Assembly (NCBI GenBank): GCA_933228895.1
Contig: OW121846.1
Coordinates: forward strand, 108,517,054-108,581,053
Reading direction: 5' to 3'
Source: Platycnemis pennipes
Lineage: Eukaryota > Arthropoda > Insecta > Odonata > Platycnemididae
Length of the DNA: 64,000 nucleotides
Part shown: piece after piece, positions 51,160 to 62,366 of the stretch
Layout of the letters: each line of letters starts with the position of its first letter
Numbering within the stretch: position 1 is the stretch's first letter
Position numbers and translations under genes: made by a program
Notes under the pieces: model-generated
Databases searched by the model: none
What the model was told of the DNA's origin: nothing
Seen by the model: the letters and a program-made list of their open reading frames with translations, nothing else

Positions 51160-51764
51160 TTATTTGCAGATTCCGCTTCCTCGACAGCATTCTAAATGCG
51201 GAGCATCAATGTTCTGGTCTCCTCGAATTCTTCTCATTCAATGAACCATTGTGCTATAGGGAATGGTTGCAGGCGCGACTTTGTGTATCTATTTCATGAT
51301 TTAAAAAAAACACAAACGGTGTGTTTACTATTTAGAAATTATATTTCACGACCCATTTTTCACCTCCAGGCAATATCACCGAGATAATATTCGGAAGTTA
51401 TCATTTTGTTGAAGGAATATAATATTCTCTCTCAAATTAAGTTTTCACTTCGTGATAATGCCTTGTACAGAATCCTGGGTCTTGAAATCAATCCAATTAC
51501 GTGAAAACAGATTATGTTGCGTTTTTAAAGTTTTATCCTAGGTTTTTCATTTTCACTCATGTTTGCTCATTCAGTTCTGTTCTCATTCAGTCTCCTTGAT
51601 AACTTACGATCACGAGGTCGAAATGGACGACTCTCTAGATCAACTCCTTTCTTTCTTTCTTTTGATTCTTCCATTGCTGATCTATAGATCATATCGCTTT
51701 ACCAAAAGAGTTTATTTAGCCTCGGCTATAAAATCAGCATCCTCTGCTGATTAGATTTCCTTTC
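51160..51764. other. AT-rich DNA, no gene recognised
   Basis: Two plus frames of 63 codons (51196-51387 and 51563-51754) are unrecognised. I see nothing else. Confidence 0.5.
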
Positions 51765-52082
51765 ATGCCCCCGCAAACCCACTTGAACCCACCATTGCAC
51801 CCAGCTCTGAGCCAATCCTTCGTTCTTCTGCTGAGCGTGGCCTGGTCACGACCCAGGAGCTGTGGTGCACTTGGGGACCGCAGTGCAGAGCCGACCCCGA
51901 GGAGCCCCATGGAGACTAGTTCCTCTGCAGATGATCGCCCTACCGAAGATCACGGTCCTCCACTGCACATGGGGGAACCCCCAAACAAAGCTTCCCTTCC
52001 CCAAGGCGACAAATTCCTCTATGACCACCAACGCTATGACCCTTGCCCCATTGTACTTAATGATTTTATTGTTTCGTTACAG
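51765..52082 (+). other. Candidate exon or RNA segment ending at a strong splice donor
   Basis: A frame open from 51765 runs to cag|gtaagt at 52082/52083, a perfect match to the donor consensus. It would read MPPQTHLNPPL ... DFIVSLQ; I recognise no domain. A second frame (51862-52086) is also open, which weakens the coding case. The donor is also preceded by a pyrimidine-rich acceptor-like stretch (ttttattgtttcgttacag), so it may instead be a recursive splice junction. No promoter or upstream acceptor was identified. Confidence 0.25.
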
Positions 52083-52194
52083 GTAAGTGGAACGCCACTA
52101 CCCCACCATGGAACATACACGCAATGGACTTCAACTATGTGCAGGGTAAGAAACAAAAATTACTTCGTTTCTTTTATTTCACCATATTATTATG

Positions 52195-52222
52195 TATATA
52201 TATATATCTATACTAATATATA
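52195..52222. repeat. TA-rich microsatellite
   Basis: An interrupted run, gtatatatatatatctatac followed by further ta steps. Confidence 0.7.
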
Positions 52223-52509
52223 TGTATAACTGTATTGCGTAATGTTTAACACTCCCCAATCTTGGTGGAGTCTGCCTCTTCCTTGCTAATAATCACTTTC
52301 CTCTTTGAGTTGTGATGATGCGCCTGTGTTTTTACAAATGTACAAAGGTTATGCGCGTCCATCACTCGTGGAAGAATGCTATTGAATATTTCTCTATAAC
52401 TTCTGCCTAGTGTTTACCTTATATTTCGGAAAATAAGAGTAAATTGTGAAAACTGTCTTATATGCTTGTTTTATTTTTCTATCCTCCGTTGTACATTTTT
52501 CAATGTAAT

Positions 52510-53435
52510 TTTCGGTTGCGCTCGGCGCGGGGAACTCGTGCATTCAGCACAGAGTCCGCCCGTGAGCGGAGTGACACTAAAAAGACTGCCTGGTGTGTGA
52601 TTGTGTGTGATGTGGTGTGTGGCTGCGCATTGCTTCGAGTGTTGCTCGGATGTTTGCTGGGCGGTGGGGAGGGAGGACGCCGGGGTGGGGGGTGGAATGG
52701 TTTGGGGTTTTGCAGGGCCGGGGGGCTGACACGGGGGGGGGGAGGGGACGTCGGTGGCACGGGAAGGGTAGTGAGACGACCGGGAAGCCTTTCGTCCTTT
52801 CCGTCCGACGGCGGACGGATGGGGGGGGGGGGGCGTGCACCCCGAGAACCGTCCCACGGGGGAGGAGAAACCCTGTACCACCAAGCCCCCTCCGGCACGC
52901 CACTGCTTCCGCCACCACCGAACCTTCCATCCATACTCATCACGGGATGGTCGCGGGGGTGGGATGGGTAGGGGCACGTCCTTGTTTCGCTGCCTCACGA
53001 GAAGGTAAAATGCGGGCGGACCCGGCTTTATCCTCCGAGAATTCTCCTGCCTTTCGTCGGGAGGGCGGGGTGACGGGGGCGGGAAGCGCGCTGCTGAATC
53101 TCCCCGGGGGCGGTTTTCCCGATTCCGCCTCCCGCCACCCTGTCTTCCTCCCCCTTCCTCTGTTTGTCTTCGCCCGTCTCCACACCCCCGACGACTCCTT
53201 CCCTGCTCTTCCTCGCCATCAGCAGCGCCCCCACCCCCACGCGTCCCCCCCCCCCCTCCCCGCGTCCCCACGATCGAATTCGCACACCGATCGCGCACGT
53301 ACTACACCTCCCAACCCCCCCCCACCTCCTCGTCTGACTCCCGCCCCCGACTTCCCCCGCTCACCAGATCCCCACTCTCCTCGACGACCGACCACCTCGA
53401 GCGAAAATCTCCCGACATGCGTGAGGACTTAAGCA
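52510..53435. promoter_or_regulatory. GC-rich island with G13 homopolymer and G-quadruplex-like tracts
   Basis: G-rich plus-strand DNA (52660-52860) includes a run of 13 G at 52821-52833 and a ten-G run near 52733. The pattern reverses to C-rich at 53220-53360, including a run of about 12 C near 53247. Long frames (275 codons minus 52471-53298; 271 codons plus 52617-53432) face each other and are Gly/Pro/Arg-rich, typical of chance frames in such DNA. Confidence 0.5.
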
Positions 53436-53439
53436 TTTG

Positions 53440-54430
53440 TGGGATTCTGCGTACTTATATTCATGCGTATCTACTCGTGAAAATAGCCATATAAATACCC
53501 GGAAAAGGGAATTAAACCATTCTGAAACACTATTAGGAGAACCCTACAATTTAAAATTGGTTTCTTAATGTAGCAGCTGTCATCAGCTCTAATTTTATAA
53601 AGCAGCGTCTGACTGTCACACTGTAAAACAATTCTCTAGACTAGATAAAGTAGTGTATGTTGAGATCTATAAATATTCCAGGTTTTTAATTGTATTTCAA
53701 AGTGACTATATTTGGAAGTTGACGTGTGCGACACTATTATTTTAGGAGATCAGGTTTTATTTAGCATGCAAAACCGTCGTTTGCCGAATGTATGGGTTGA
53801 AAATACCAGAAGGAATCCACGATAATTCTAATAATGCAATATTCCTTAGACAAAAAATTAGAAGGGACCACAAGGCCCAAGAACGTAGTCACTCATAGAC
53901 GCGTCCGAAGGGCTATTCATCTGCGAAAGAGAAATTAATTTTCCTCCCGGGAGAGAATCAGAAAAGGAGCAACAACGGCCGAAATAAAACGCCCTTTTAT
54001 ACGTTATTTTTTTAAGTCTGTGAGGGCATTAAGTGCTTATTTTTCATTGTGCTAATAATGACTTCGAGTAGTGTTTTCTCGTTTGCGACCAGGCAGTACA
54101 AAATACGAAAAACAGTTCTAAACACAGGAAGACGAATAGAAGCACACTCGCGAAGTAACCGTCGAAATTAACGCGTTAATTTCGACGGTTTATTCCTCTA
54201 TGGCATTTTAGCCATGGCCCTCGAAATTCCTCTCACTCCTCGGCTAAGGTTCTCTTATATTTCTTCTTATTCCCTTATTTAAACATCGTTCTTGTCCTTT
54301 TTTGCGTATCATGTGTTATCATACTCTCGGTTATTTTAATATCCACATTTTTCACTGCATTTGCACTTTGCTTGCGGGTGAATCATATGATTACGTTACG
54401 GATCGCGCTCCGTTACGGATAGCTTTCTAA
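53440..54430. other. AT-rich DNA containing a perfect palindrome, no gene recognised
   Basis: Short frames only; it contains the palindrome at 54157-54190. Confidence 0.55.
54157..54190. repeat. Perfect 34-bp palindrome
   Basis: The half-site aaccgtcgaaattaacg (54157-54173) is followed immediately by its exact reverse complement (54174-54190) with no spacer. The centre is the MluI-like acgcgt. Spacerless palindromes of this length are unlikely by chance and can extrude as cruciforms or bind dimeric proteins. Confidence 0.95.
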
Positions 54431-54558
54431 GTAAGCTTGTGGTGGTGGAGGAACCAATAGGGAGAGTGGGGCGTCACCCTAGGGGGCGGGGGCAAAGGTT
54501 GGTGCTGGCAGGGGCTAACTTTGCCCCACTCAAACGAGTGGAGGTCGATCCTTCCCCT

Positions 54559-54578
54559 CCCCCCCCCCCCCCCCCCCC
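54559..54578. repeat. C20 homopolymer
   Basis: An uninterrupted run of 20 C inside a short GC-rich patch (54440-54600). Homopolymer lengths of this size are prone to sequencing error. Confidence 0.9.
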
Positions 54579-54900
54579 TCACCCTCGAAACTCTTTCAAG
54601 TGAGACGAGGAGAAAAAAAGAGCAACGTCTGTCCTTCCACTGTCATTTCTCTTCTTGTCCAGTCATTCATTCAGGATGAAACCTTTCCATCAAGTGCCTG
54701 CCGGTTATTTTTCTATTAATTGCGTAGTTTTGCGCAATAAATGTTTCCCTATAGTATGATTTTTCAACGAGAAGGAAAAGATGTACAAAGGGATGGAAAA
54801 TTTTTACGTGACGGTATTAATATCGGTGTAGAGAGGTTTTAATCATCTTGGGAATTGCGTAGCATCCCTCTCCGTCGGAATGTAGTGGTTTGTTTCTTAG

Positions 54901-55042
54901 ACGCTGACAACGGAATGGGTTGTCCGGGTAGTGGTTGGTTGGCTCAGGTAGGCGCGGCTGTAATGGAATGTCATGATCGCTCTACGGATCCGATATTGTG
55001 CGACTGTGAGAAGGGAGCTCGGACGAAAGCTGACGTGCCACG
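54901..55042 (+). other. Candidate internal exon
   Basis: A pyrimidine-rich acceptor (tggtttgtttcttag, AG at 54899-54900) is followed by 142 bp that stay open in one frame and end at ccacg|gtaagt (donor GT at 55043). The frame reads DADNGMGCPGSGWLAQVG ... CDCEKGARTKADVP, with moderate GC and no low-complexity bias. I do not recognise the protein, and no partner exon was found, so coding status is unproven. Confidence 0.3.
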
Positions 55043-55044
55043 GT

Positions 55045-58000
55045 AAGTTCATTCACGCTTCACTCTGCACTTGAAATTCTTCACCGTGGTTTCCACTCTC
55101 TCTCACTCTCTCTCCAAAAACATCCGCAAGATCACCCGGAATTTTTACGGACAGCGTCTCGAATGCTGGGCCGGTATGCACCAAAGCACCTTCCCACGCG
55201 CCGGAATGATAAAGCTTGGAAAATTTCGCAAACATTTTATTGCGTTTTGAATGGTGTGTTGAAGGGGTAGGTCATATTTGTGCTTTTCAGATGATGCATA
55301 GAGACTTCACCCCTGACCAACGTACCGCAGTAAATAATTTGTGAAATATAATTTTTTTCCCTTTCTCGTCACGATATTTAATAAGTGTTATCCGGAATTC
55401 AACACCTTCGTCGCAGCTGCCGTGCCGGAGCAAGATTAACGCACTTAATAACTTGTCCTTGTGGTATGATTTTGTTTATTCCGGGGACTGACACCTCCGA
55501 TCTTCTTTGAAGTCATTCTGGTGATTGTGCTTTAAAGAGATGCACTTTGCACAATATCAACGTATCTTAGTGCACGTATATTGTTAGAACATTTGTTCAC
55601 CAAATTCACGTTTTCATCCAAATGCAGCGTATCGTAAGGTGCTTCCATATTGCCTACGTCACACATAGCTTTAAATTGTAGTATTTTTGAATATATGAAT
55701 GAGTAATATAGTTTCAGGCTAGAGGTGGTGGAATTGATCCATAGTAAATGATAACCTTGTTATTTTGCACTGTTTAAAATTAGGAATTTAATAACTGTTA
55801 CTTTGGTTGATATTCATAATTGTTTAGAGTATCGACGAAACCAGTTGACAATAAACGTTTTTTTTTCGGAAATAGAGGAAAATTGCCAAATTATTATTTA
55901 TAAATGTATGAGAAGGACACGCTTAGTTGGAGAGAACACCTGAAATTTGCGTGATGACCGTGAAGGAGGAAGATATCCTTGGCACTATGTCTTCTTTCGA
56001 GTTCCATTTCTTCGGCAGCATCCAGGCAGCTGAAGAGCATTCACTAAAGAAATTATGTATCCATGGCTGATAATACCCGAGCTGTGTTACTTGGACACGG
56101 CAAAGGAGGACTTACAATTGGCATTGACTTGGAGGAAAGAGGAGAATGTTGAACTAAGGTAGCGAGTTTTCTGAATGTATTATACATGCATGTGCGTGCG
56201 TATGCCGCTGGCACCCTCTTCTTGTTTTGCTCGTCCTGTCTGTTTGAATCCATTCCTCAGGGTACATATTTCCAGTTCAAGGAGAGCTCTCTCTTTATTA
56301 ACTGGAAATCAACCCTTCAAGAACATATTTGTATGCTGTTTCTCAAAATTGATAGCGGTTGAATGTTATTTGCTACATTAGCAGGCATGATATGCTCCTT
56401 TTTTTCGAAAAACTTGCTTCAACTGCTAGTGCCAGCAAGATAGGATGGTAATGAAGGCAAGCGGGACCTGTAACTTCCTCTTTTTGTGGGTAACCAGTCG
56501 TACACAGAATCATTTTCATAATTCTCCTCTTTTACTTGCCATCAATCATTTTTGGTACTATTAGAAGCAGGTATAGCTACTAAATTGGTTGAAATGTTCC
56601 AAATACAATATAAGTTTTGGTACGATGCAAAGAGCAAAATTTTCTTGTATTTTTGGGCCTATTTTAACTCATCTACGGAATCCTTTTTTCTTTCCCCTCA
56701 TAGCAGGTCTACGATACATGCGATTTTGTTATTACTACTCTATTTATTACCAAATTGAGTGCCATTTATGTCTAAAATAAAAGACTTGTTACTTTCAAAT
56801 GGTTAAGCCTTTTTGATCATTGCTGATTCTAAGTTCATTATTTTAGAAACTTCTCTTCAAGAAACGAATAGCAACAACTTTCGCCAAGTCAAGCTTGATA
56901 CATTCCAATTTATAGACAGAAATTTATTGATCAATCACGGGGTCCACCGTACATCATGTATCAATGGAACTAGATGCGCCATTTTTTAGTCGGATGCATG
57001 AGGTTCGTGCAGGAATGTTTTCATGTCATTTAATAATATACTTTAGTTCTATTCATTATAATTTGGTTAGATACTAATGAAATATAACACGCCTGGTGAA
57101 ATTTCCTGCCACAGAATTGGTGATTAGCGAAAAGTATATTTTCTTGTGTTTACACAGTCATTATTCTACGTTAGCTTTGAGCAAGCATGTTGGTATCAAA
57201 GCGATGAAACGTTGTAGGTAGTGGTCACAACGTAAATTGATGCCTATTCGTAATTAGAAATTTTTCTGCGAAGAATTGGAAAAATTATGGAAACTCTCGG
57301 CAGAACTCGATGTTTGATTGAATCATTTGTCATGCATCTGAATTTTGTAAATATACCGCTATATATAATGTTTTAATTACGTCAGTGAATTTTATTTAAT
57401 GCCCCCTTCCTCCCACGAACATGCACACTAACCTATCGGAACATAGAGGATAGAATTAAATTACGCTTTTTCCTTGGCACGGTACTCATTTCGAGGGTGG
57501 TACCTTTCCAGATATGCTGAAAATTTTTTCTAAAATTCTTTGTCAAAAAATATTGAAATGTTTCCTATCTTCCTCATTTTTGGAGGTCCATTTTAATTAA
57601 AAACGATCTATCTTTTTTGAGACAGTGAAGGAATTAGTGTGTACTACGTATCTAGGTTACAGAGCATTTTTAAATGATATTCTAGGTACGTGATTGCTGT
57701 GTTTTTGAGGTTAACCCTGGTCACTGCATGATGGTTCAAGCAGAAGTTCAGCTGGGTATATTTTCCTTCGCTGTAGGGAAATCTGGAGGCTGCGATCTCG
57801 GAAAAATTTCTACGAGGAAGCCATTTTTAGGGTGGTCAGGGAATTTTTATAACTGCTTTGAAGTTCGCTGTTTTATAAGTTCATATTTCTTAATGGCAGT
57901 TTACTGGTGACTAGTGTTACGAATCGTCAAAATGAAAAATACTATCAACTTCCTCATATTTCACTATATTGAATCAAAGTCCAATGTTCTTGTTGTCATT

Positions 58001-60200
58001 GGTGCATAAAATGACACTAAGGTAAAATCTTTTGGAAGACTTTCCGTGACCGAGACATATCCCAAGCGATGGGTTATAAATTAAATTGGCATTAGGTGGA
58101 ATCTCTTGAGTTGTTATCAACTGCTTCTTGCTCAAATGTTTGCAAGTGCGAACAGGAACGCATGTCGTGACGAACGAAGGGGTATGAGGTGTCTTCTTCA
58201 TGTAGTTTTCCTTATTGATAAAATATAACACAGCTACGTCGATGAATGTGTTGTCAATGTAATATTTATGTTCAATCCGTATTACTTCGTCAATTACTTT
58301 CATGGTTAGGCGGAATCAATGCGTCAAAAATGTTTTGTCAACTAGAAACGCGTAGTTGAAATAGGTTAATGACTCCTCGACAAAATTCTTCCGTAAAATG
58401 CAATTTGAAGCCATAGTTTTATCCCCAAAAGTTTATCACCAATTATTTAAATTCCAGGTTATTTTCATTTATGTGGTGGACCAACTTATATCCTTTCCCG
58501 AATCTAGTTATTATTCTTCCATGTGCAGATAACATCATCAAGCCTATAATAGCTCTCTCATTCTACATTCCAATAGAAGTTCTTCTCTCCTACATCCCAA
58601 TTTGGTCGATTTATCTGCTTTTCTTTGATCAATCTCGTAATACATAATTTTATTTATAAATGTTTTGTCAAACCATTATGTATTTGATTCATCTTAATAT
58701 CATCAAAGTCTCGCAGTTATGCAATGTTCTTTTTACATTGATGTTATTAAATCCGTCTTCTAAGGTGGATACATTTCTTCGCTGGACGTCCCAAACTCAA
58801 TTACTCCAGAATTTATCTACATGGTCTATGTCATTCTATCTGTTCTTCAACTAATATCAGTTGCAGATAATAACTTTGCTGGCTGTAATCTGGTATAAAA
58901 ATCAAGAGTCGCCATGTCTCGCGTCTCTTATTTGTAGTCGTAGTTGTCCATATATTGATGGTATTACTCTCTAGGAGTTCGTCATTCTTCCTGATATCAT
59001 TGGCATTCTTTATAGTTCTACAGTTTTCAAAACAAGAGGCATGCATCCATGAAGACCATGGTACCTCAATGTGATCGGGTTCCATTCGTATTAAACAAGT
59101 CTTATTTTGAACGAACGTACAGCCATTTTGCAGATGTTTTGGCTGTCAATTCTTATCATTGTTATTTTACCTCTAATTATCATGCATGTTTCCGAAGAGT
59201 ATGTTTCCATTCAACTCTTGTGTTTACATTTCGTTCCCAAATTGCGGTGTCCAGCGCGTATGCCTTTTCGACACTTTGCATACTCATGACTTCGTTGATA
59301 GCATATTTATTCCCACATAATTTCAAGCGCCGCAGAAATCGGTCCTGGTTTATGTATCTTTATATCTAGTGTATGTATCCATCACCATTGTTTCTGTGGC
59401 AAATATTCCTTTCTTTACTTCACTGAAAACATTTTTGTCGGGTGTAATTCACAGCTGCCTTTTGATGACTTTATCCTGACTGGAAATGTGGGATATCTCT
59501 ATATGTGAATGAATGTCTGTGAAAAAGCCGATCCTCGGCTCTTGTTTCCTAACACGCTTATGAATAGTATTTACGATGTTAAGTGTCCTGGAAAAGGGAG
59601 TATGTGCTGTTTATTGAAGTACTCTCATTCACGAATTGCAAAGACTTGCAAATGGATGTTGTTGAGTGGCACACAGTTGACTTAAAATAGCCATCGCTTA
59701 AATTTTTAGGGGCAATGCAGCTAAATTTAATTCTCCAGCTTAAATCCATATAGCTTGATACATTTGGCCTTCCTTGAAATATCAGTTCATAGGTGATACT
59801 GATTCATACTGATGTTGTTGTAGTGAAATGTGATTGTTATTGATTCTATTCATCGTCATCGTTATGGGCCATCAAATTCTAAGATTCATTTGACCCAGCT
59901 CTCCACTTCATTCTCCTATCGGATTACTCGGATTACCTCATCAATTTTACTTATCTTGATTCATATTCTATATAATTTGATCGTTCAGTTGCTTTATTCA
60001 TGCCTTTGCATTCCTGCATGCAAGTGCAAGTACACTTGAAAATGAGATGTAACTTAGCAAATATTGTAAGTTATTGATATAGAGATTTGCCGTTCTTTTA
60101 GTTGAGTATCTGAAATCAAGAAAATGATATTGCAAGGGATATTAGTAAATATGTCATCCTTTTAATTCTTAAGGTTGTATAAGAATAGGCAAAGCAAGTT
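55045..60200. other. AT-rich DNA, no gene recognised
   Basis: About 5 kb with only short frames. A minus-strand stretch at about 58600-59085 gives translated scraps (LILVEEQIE, then a shifted DIDHVDKF) faintly like the reverse-transcriptase region before the conserved YLGS motif of LINE elements, but the match is too weak to call. Confidence 0.5.
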
Positions 60201-60204
60201 TTTG

Positions 60205-60285
60205 CAATTGCTCAGTGCTCACCCTGCGACTGACAGAGCACACGCCACAGTGAGGGCATTACATTAGAATGGCGGACGAGGTAGA
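60205..60285 (+). promoter_or_regulatory. Possible first-exon start or YY1/Pho site
   Basis: The word agaatggcggacgag (60266-60280) is a good match to a YY1/Pho-type site (ATGGCGGC core). It would also start a peptide MADE followed by a gt at 60281. Arthropod initiator-like tcagt occurs about 60 bp upstream (near 60210). It lies about 260 bp before a CpG island. No transcript evidence exists in the sequence. Confidence 0.2.
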
Positions 60286-60539
60286 ACTATCGCATGATTA
60301 TGCGCGGATTTAAACCCTGAAAATAATCAATTATTGGGAATATTTACTTTCATCTCCATTTGCTATTGTGGTGGAATTATTTTTCATCTGAACATTTGCT
60401 GTGTTTGAAACTCACCGTCAGGATTGACAGTAATTCTGTTAGTGAAAAGGAAATGCCAACTAGTCAGAGGCATTCAGCAGCCAATTTCGTTGCATGAATC
60501 CCAACTTGCGCCAAACAGAGACATTGCGGCTAGGATAGG

Positions 60540-61225
60540 TTCACTGATCGGTCAGTGCAGCACAACCTCTGCACGCATACCGCCTGTTAAACTGTGCTCG
60601 GGCGACGGTGGGCATATCTTCCGGTCGAGCGGAACATGGTGTTTGTGCGGGGAGAGGGGACTGAGGAATCTCCGGGAGTCGCGGCGGCCGGGGATCCCAT
60701 TGCGGGCGGCCGTCTGTCCCTCCGACGGCGTCGCCGGCCGCCGCGACGCTGGGCCGAGCGGAATGATTCGGAGTCGGTGAGCCGGTGGGGGGGAGGGAGG
60801 TGTGGGTGGAGGGCTCTGGGGGCATTGCTTGCAGCCCCGGTTGGCCGTTTTCCCACGATGCTTTCAACAGTTTCTCTCCGCTCGACCCCCCCTTCCTCCC
60901 CCCGGGGACGGATGGATATGGCAAGTGGCGGGGGGTGTCGCTCCACTCCCCCCTGCCACTGCACCTAAAACACCACCACCCGAGCACCCCCCCCCTCTCC
61001 TCTCCCCTTCCCCCCCTGGTTTTTTCCCTTCCTACCGCTCCGCCCCTTCATCCCGGCGCCTCCCGTCCCTGCAACGCTCGCCCGTGCCACGGCCCCCACT
61101 AATCTGGACGGCCTACAGCGTTCGCGCATCTCAGGTTGTTCGCTGCCGGAGGAGGATTTGCTTAGCAGCCATCCACTTTGCCGATCCAACCAGCTCTCTT
61201 TCCCCCGCCCCTCGCCACCTCGAGG
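60540..61225. promoter_or_regulatory. CpG-rich GC island
   Basis: Dense CpG (gcggcggccgggg, gtcgccggccgccgcgacg at 60679-60748) with C-rich tracts at 60988-61020. Frames of 118-148 codons on both strands overlap and are not recognised. Its isolation in a long AT-rich stretch makes it one of the better promoter-island candidates. Confidence 0.5.
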
Positions 61226-61229
61226 GCAT

Positions 61230-62360
61230 CTTGTAGAGTTATCATTATTTCGTGCGCCAGGGGTTGGTAGAAGTTTTTCCAGTGCAGGAGATGGGGTTGG
61301 TTTTTATGAAAGAGGTTGACGGCAGTTGGCCTGAACTGTAAAACTGGGTTCACGTGGAAAATTAGGCGTGTCGCGCTACGCTTTTATTTAAACTTCTCGG
61401 CCCTACGGTTTTTCTACGCTCCGGAGCAAAGGCCGCCGTTTAAATGCCATCCAACCCTAGCCTCTTGGAAATTATATTGTGCTCCAGAACGGAATGTCCC
61501 CCAAAATCCCAGTGGCAAAGGAGAAAGTATTTCCTTGTTTCCACGGTAACCGCATGAATGAAACTGCCATTGCTGGATGGTATGACTTCAAGCGTGCTTA
61601 TTAAATATTTCTCTTCGAAAGTGATCAACTTTTAGACACTCTCTTAGCTGCTGTAACAACTTGGAAAGTGCATGGTACGTGTTATTTTTAGATACATAAT
61701 GGAAGTGATTTTATGCTATTTTCTTCGTCTATTTTCTTTGAGATTCCTATTTTGTTGCAAAATAGAAAGATAAAGGATGCTAAAGCATTATATAAAGGAT
61801 GTGTTTTAATATCATACCCTCCCTTCCATCTCTGGATTTCCCAGAGTTGCTTGGAGTTTTATTTGAATTATGAAATGACAATTGCACTTTGCAGTCCGCT
61901 TCTGAGATTGGAATATATATTGACTAAACCTAAAGGAGTGTTGATCAGTCATTCTAAAAAGTTCAGCAGAGTGTGTGGGTGTTATTTTCGATTGTGGAAA
62001 AGTTGATTTTTCGCCCTTTTACTCATCAAAATGTGGGAATTTTCGAAGATATATTATTGGGGTTTAGTATGCTAGACTTAACTGCTAATACGCTATTACT
62101 TGAACTTGAACTTTCATACGAACAAATAGTTATTGCGTTCTTTACGAAGAGTTGAAATTATGCTATGATTTTCACTCTTCCGAATTACGAAAGTTAATAC
62201 ATATTGACTCATGTTATTTAAAATGGTTTTTGCCAGTCATTAGTTGGAGGCGACCGGTCTAAAGGCATGTCAAAATTATGTTTAGGTGGTAAAACGTTAA
62301 GATGCTATCGTCATTAAATTATAAGTAATCCAAATACTTATAGAGTGCGAAACCTGAGAT
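61230..62360. other. AT-rich DNA, no gene recognised
   Basis: Short frames only (97 codons or fewer), no similarity and no repeats found. Confidence 0.55.
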
Positions 62361-62366
62361 GTAGTA

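Noticed and set aside
52471..53432. Facing open frames of 275 and 271 codons
   Set aside because: They occupy the same DNA on opposite strands, are dominated by Gly/Pro/Arg runs from homopolymers, and match no family I know.
58600..59085. LINE reverse-transcriptase remnant on the minus strand
   Set aside because: Only a faint resemblance (EEQIE, DIDHVDKF) survives after frame changes and stops; too weak to call without a profile search.
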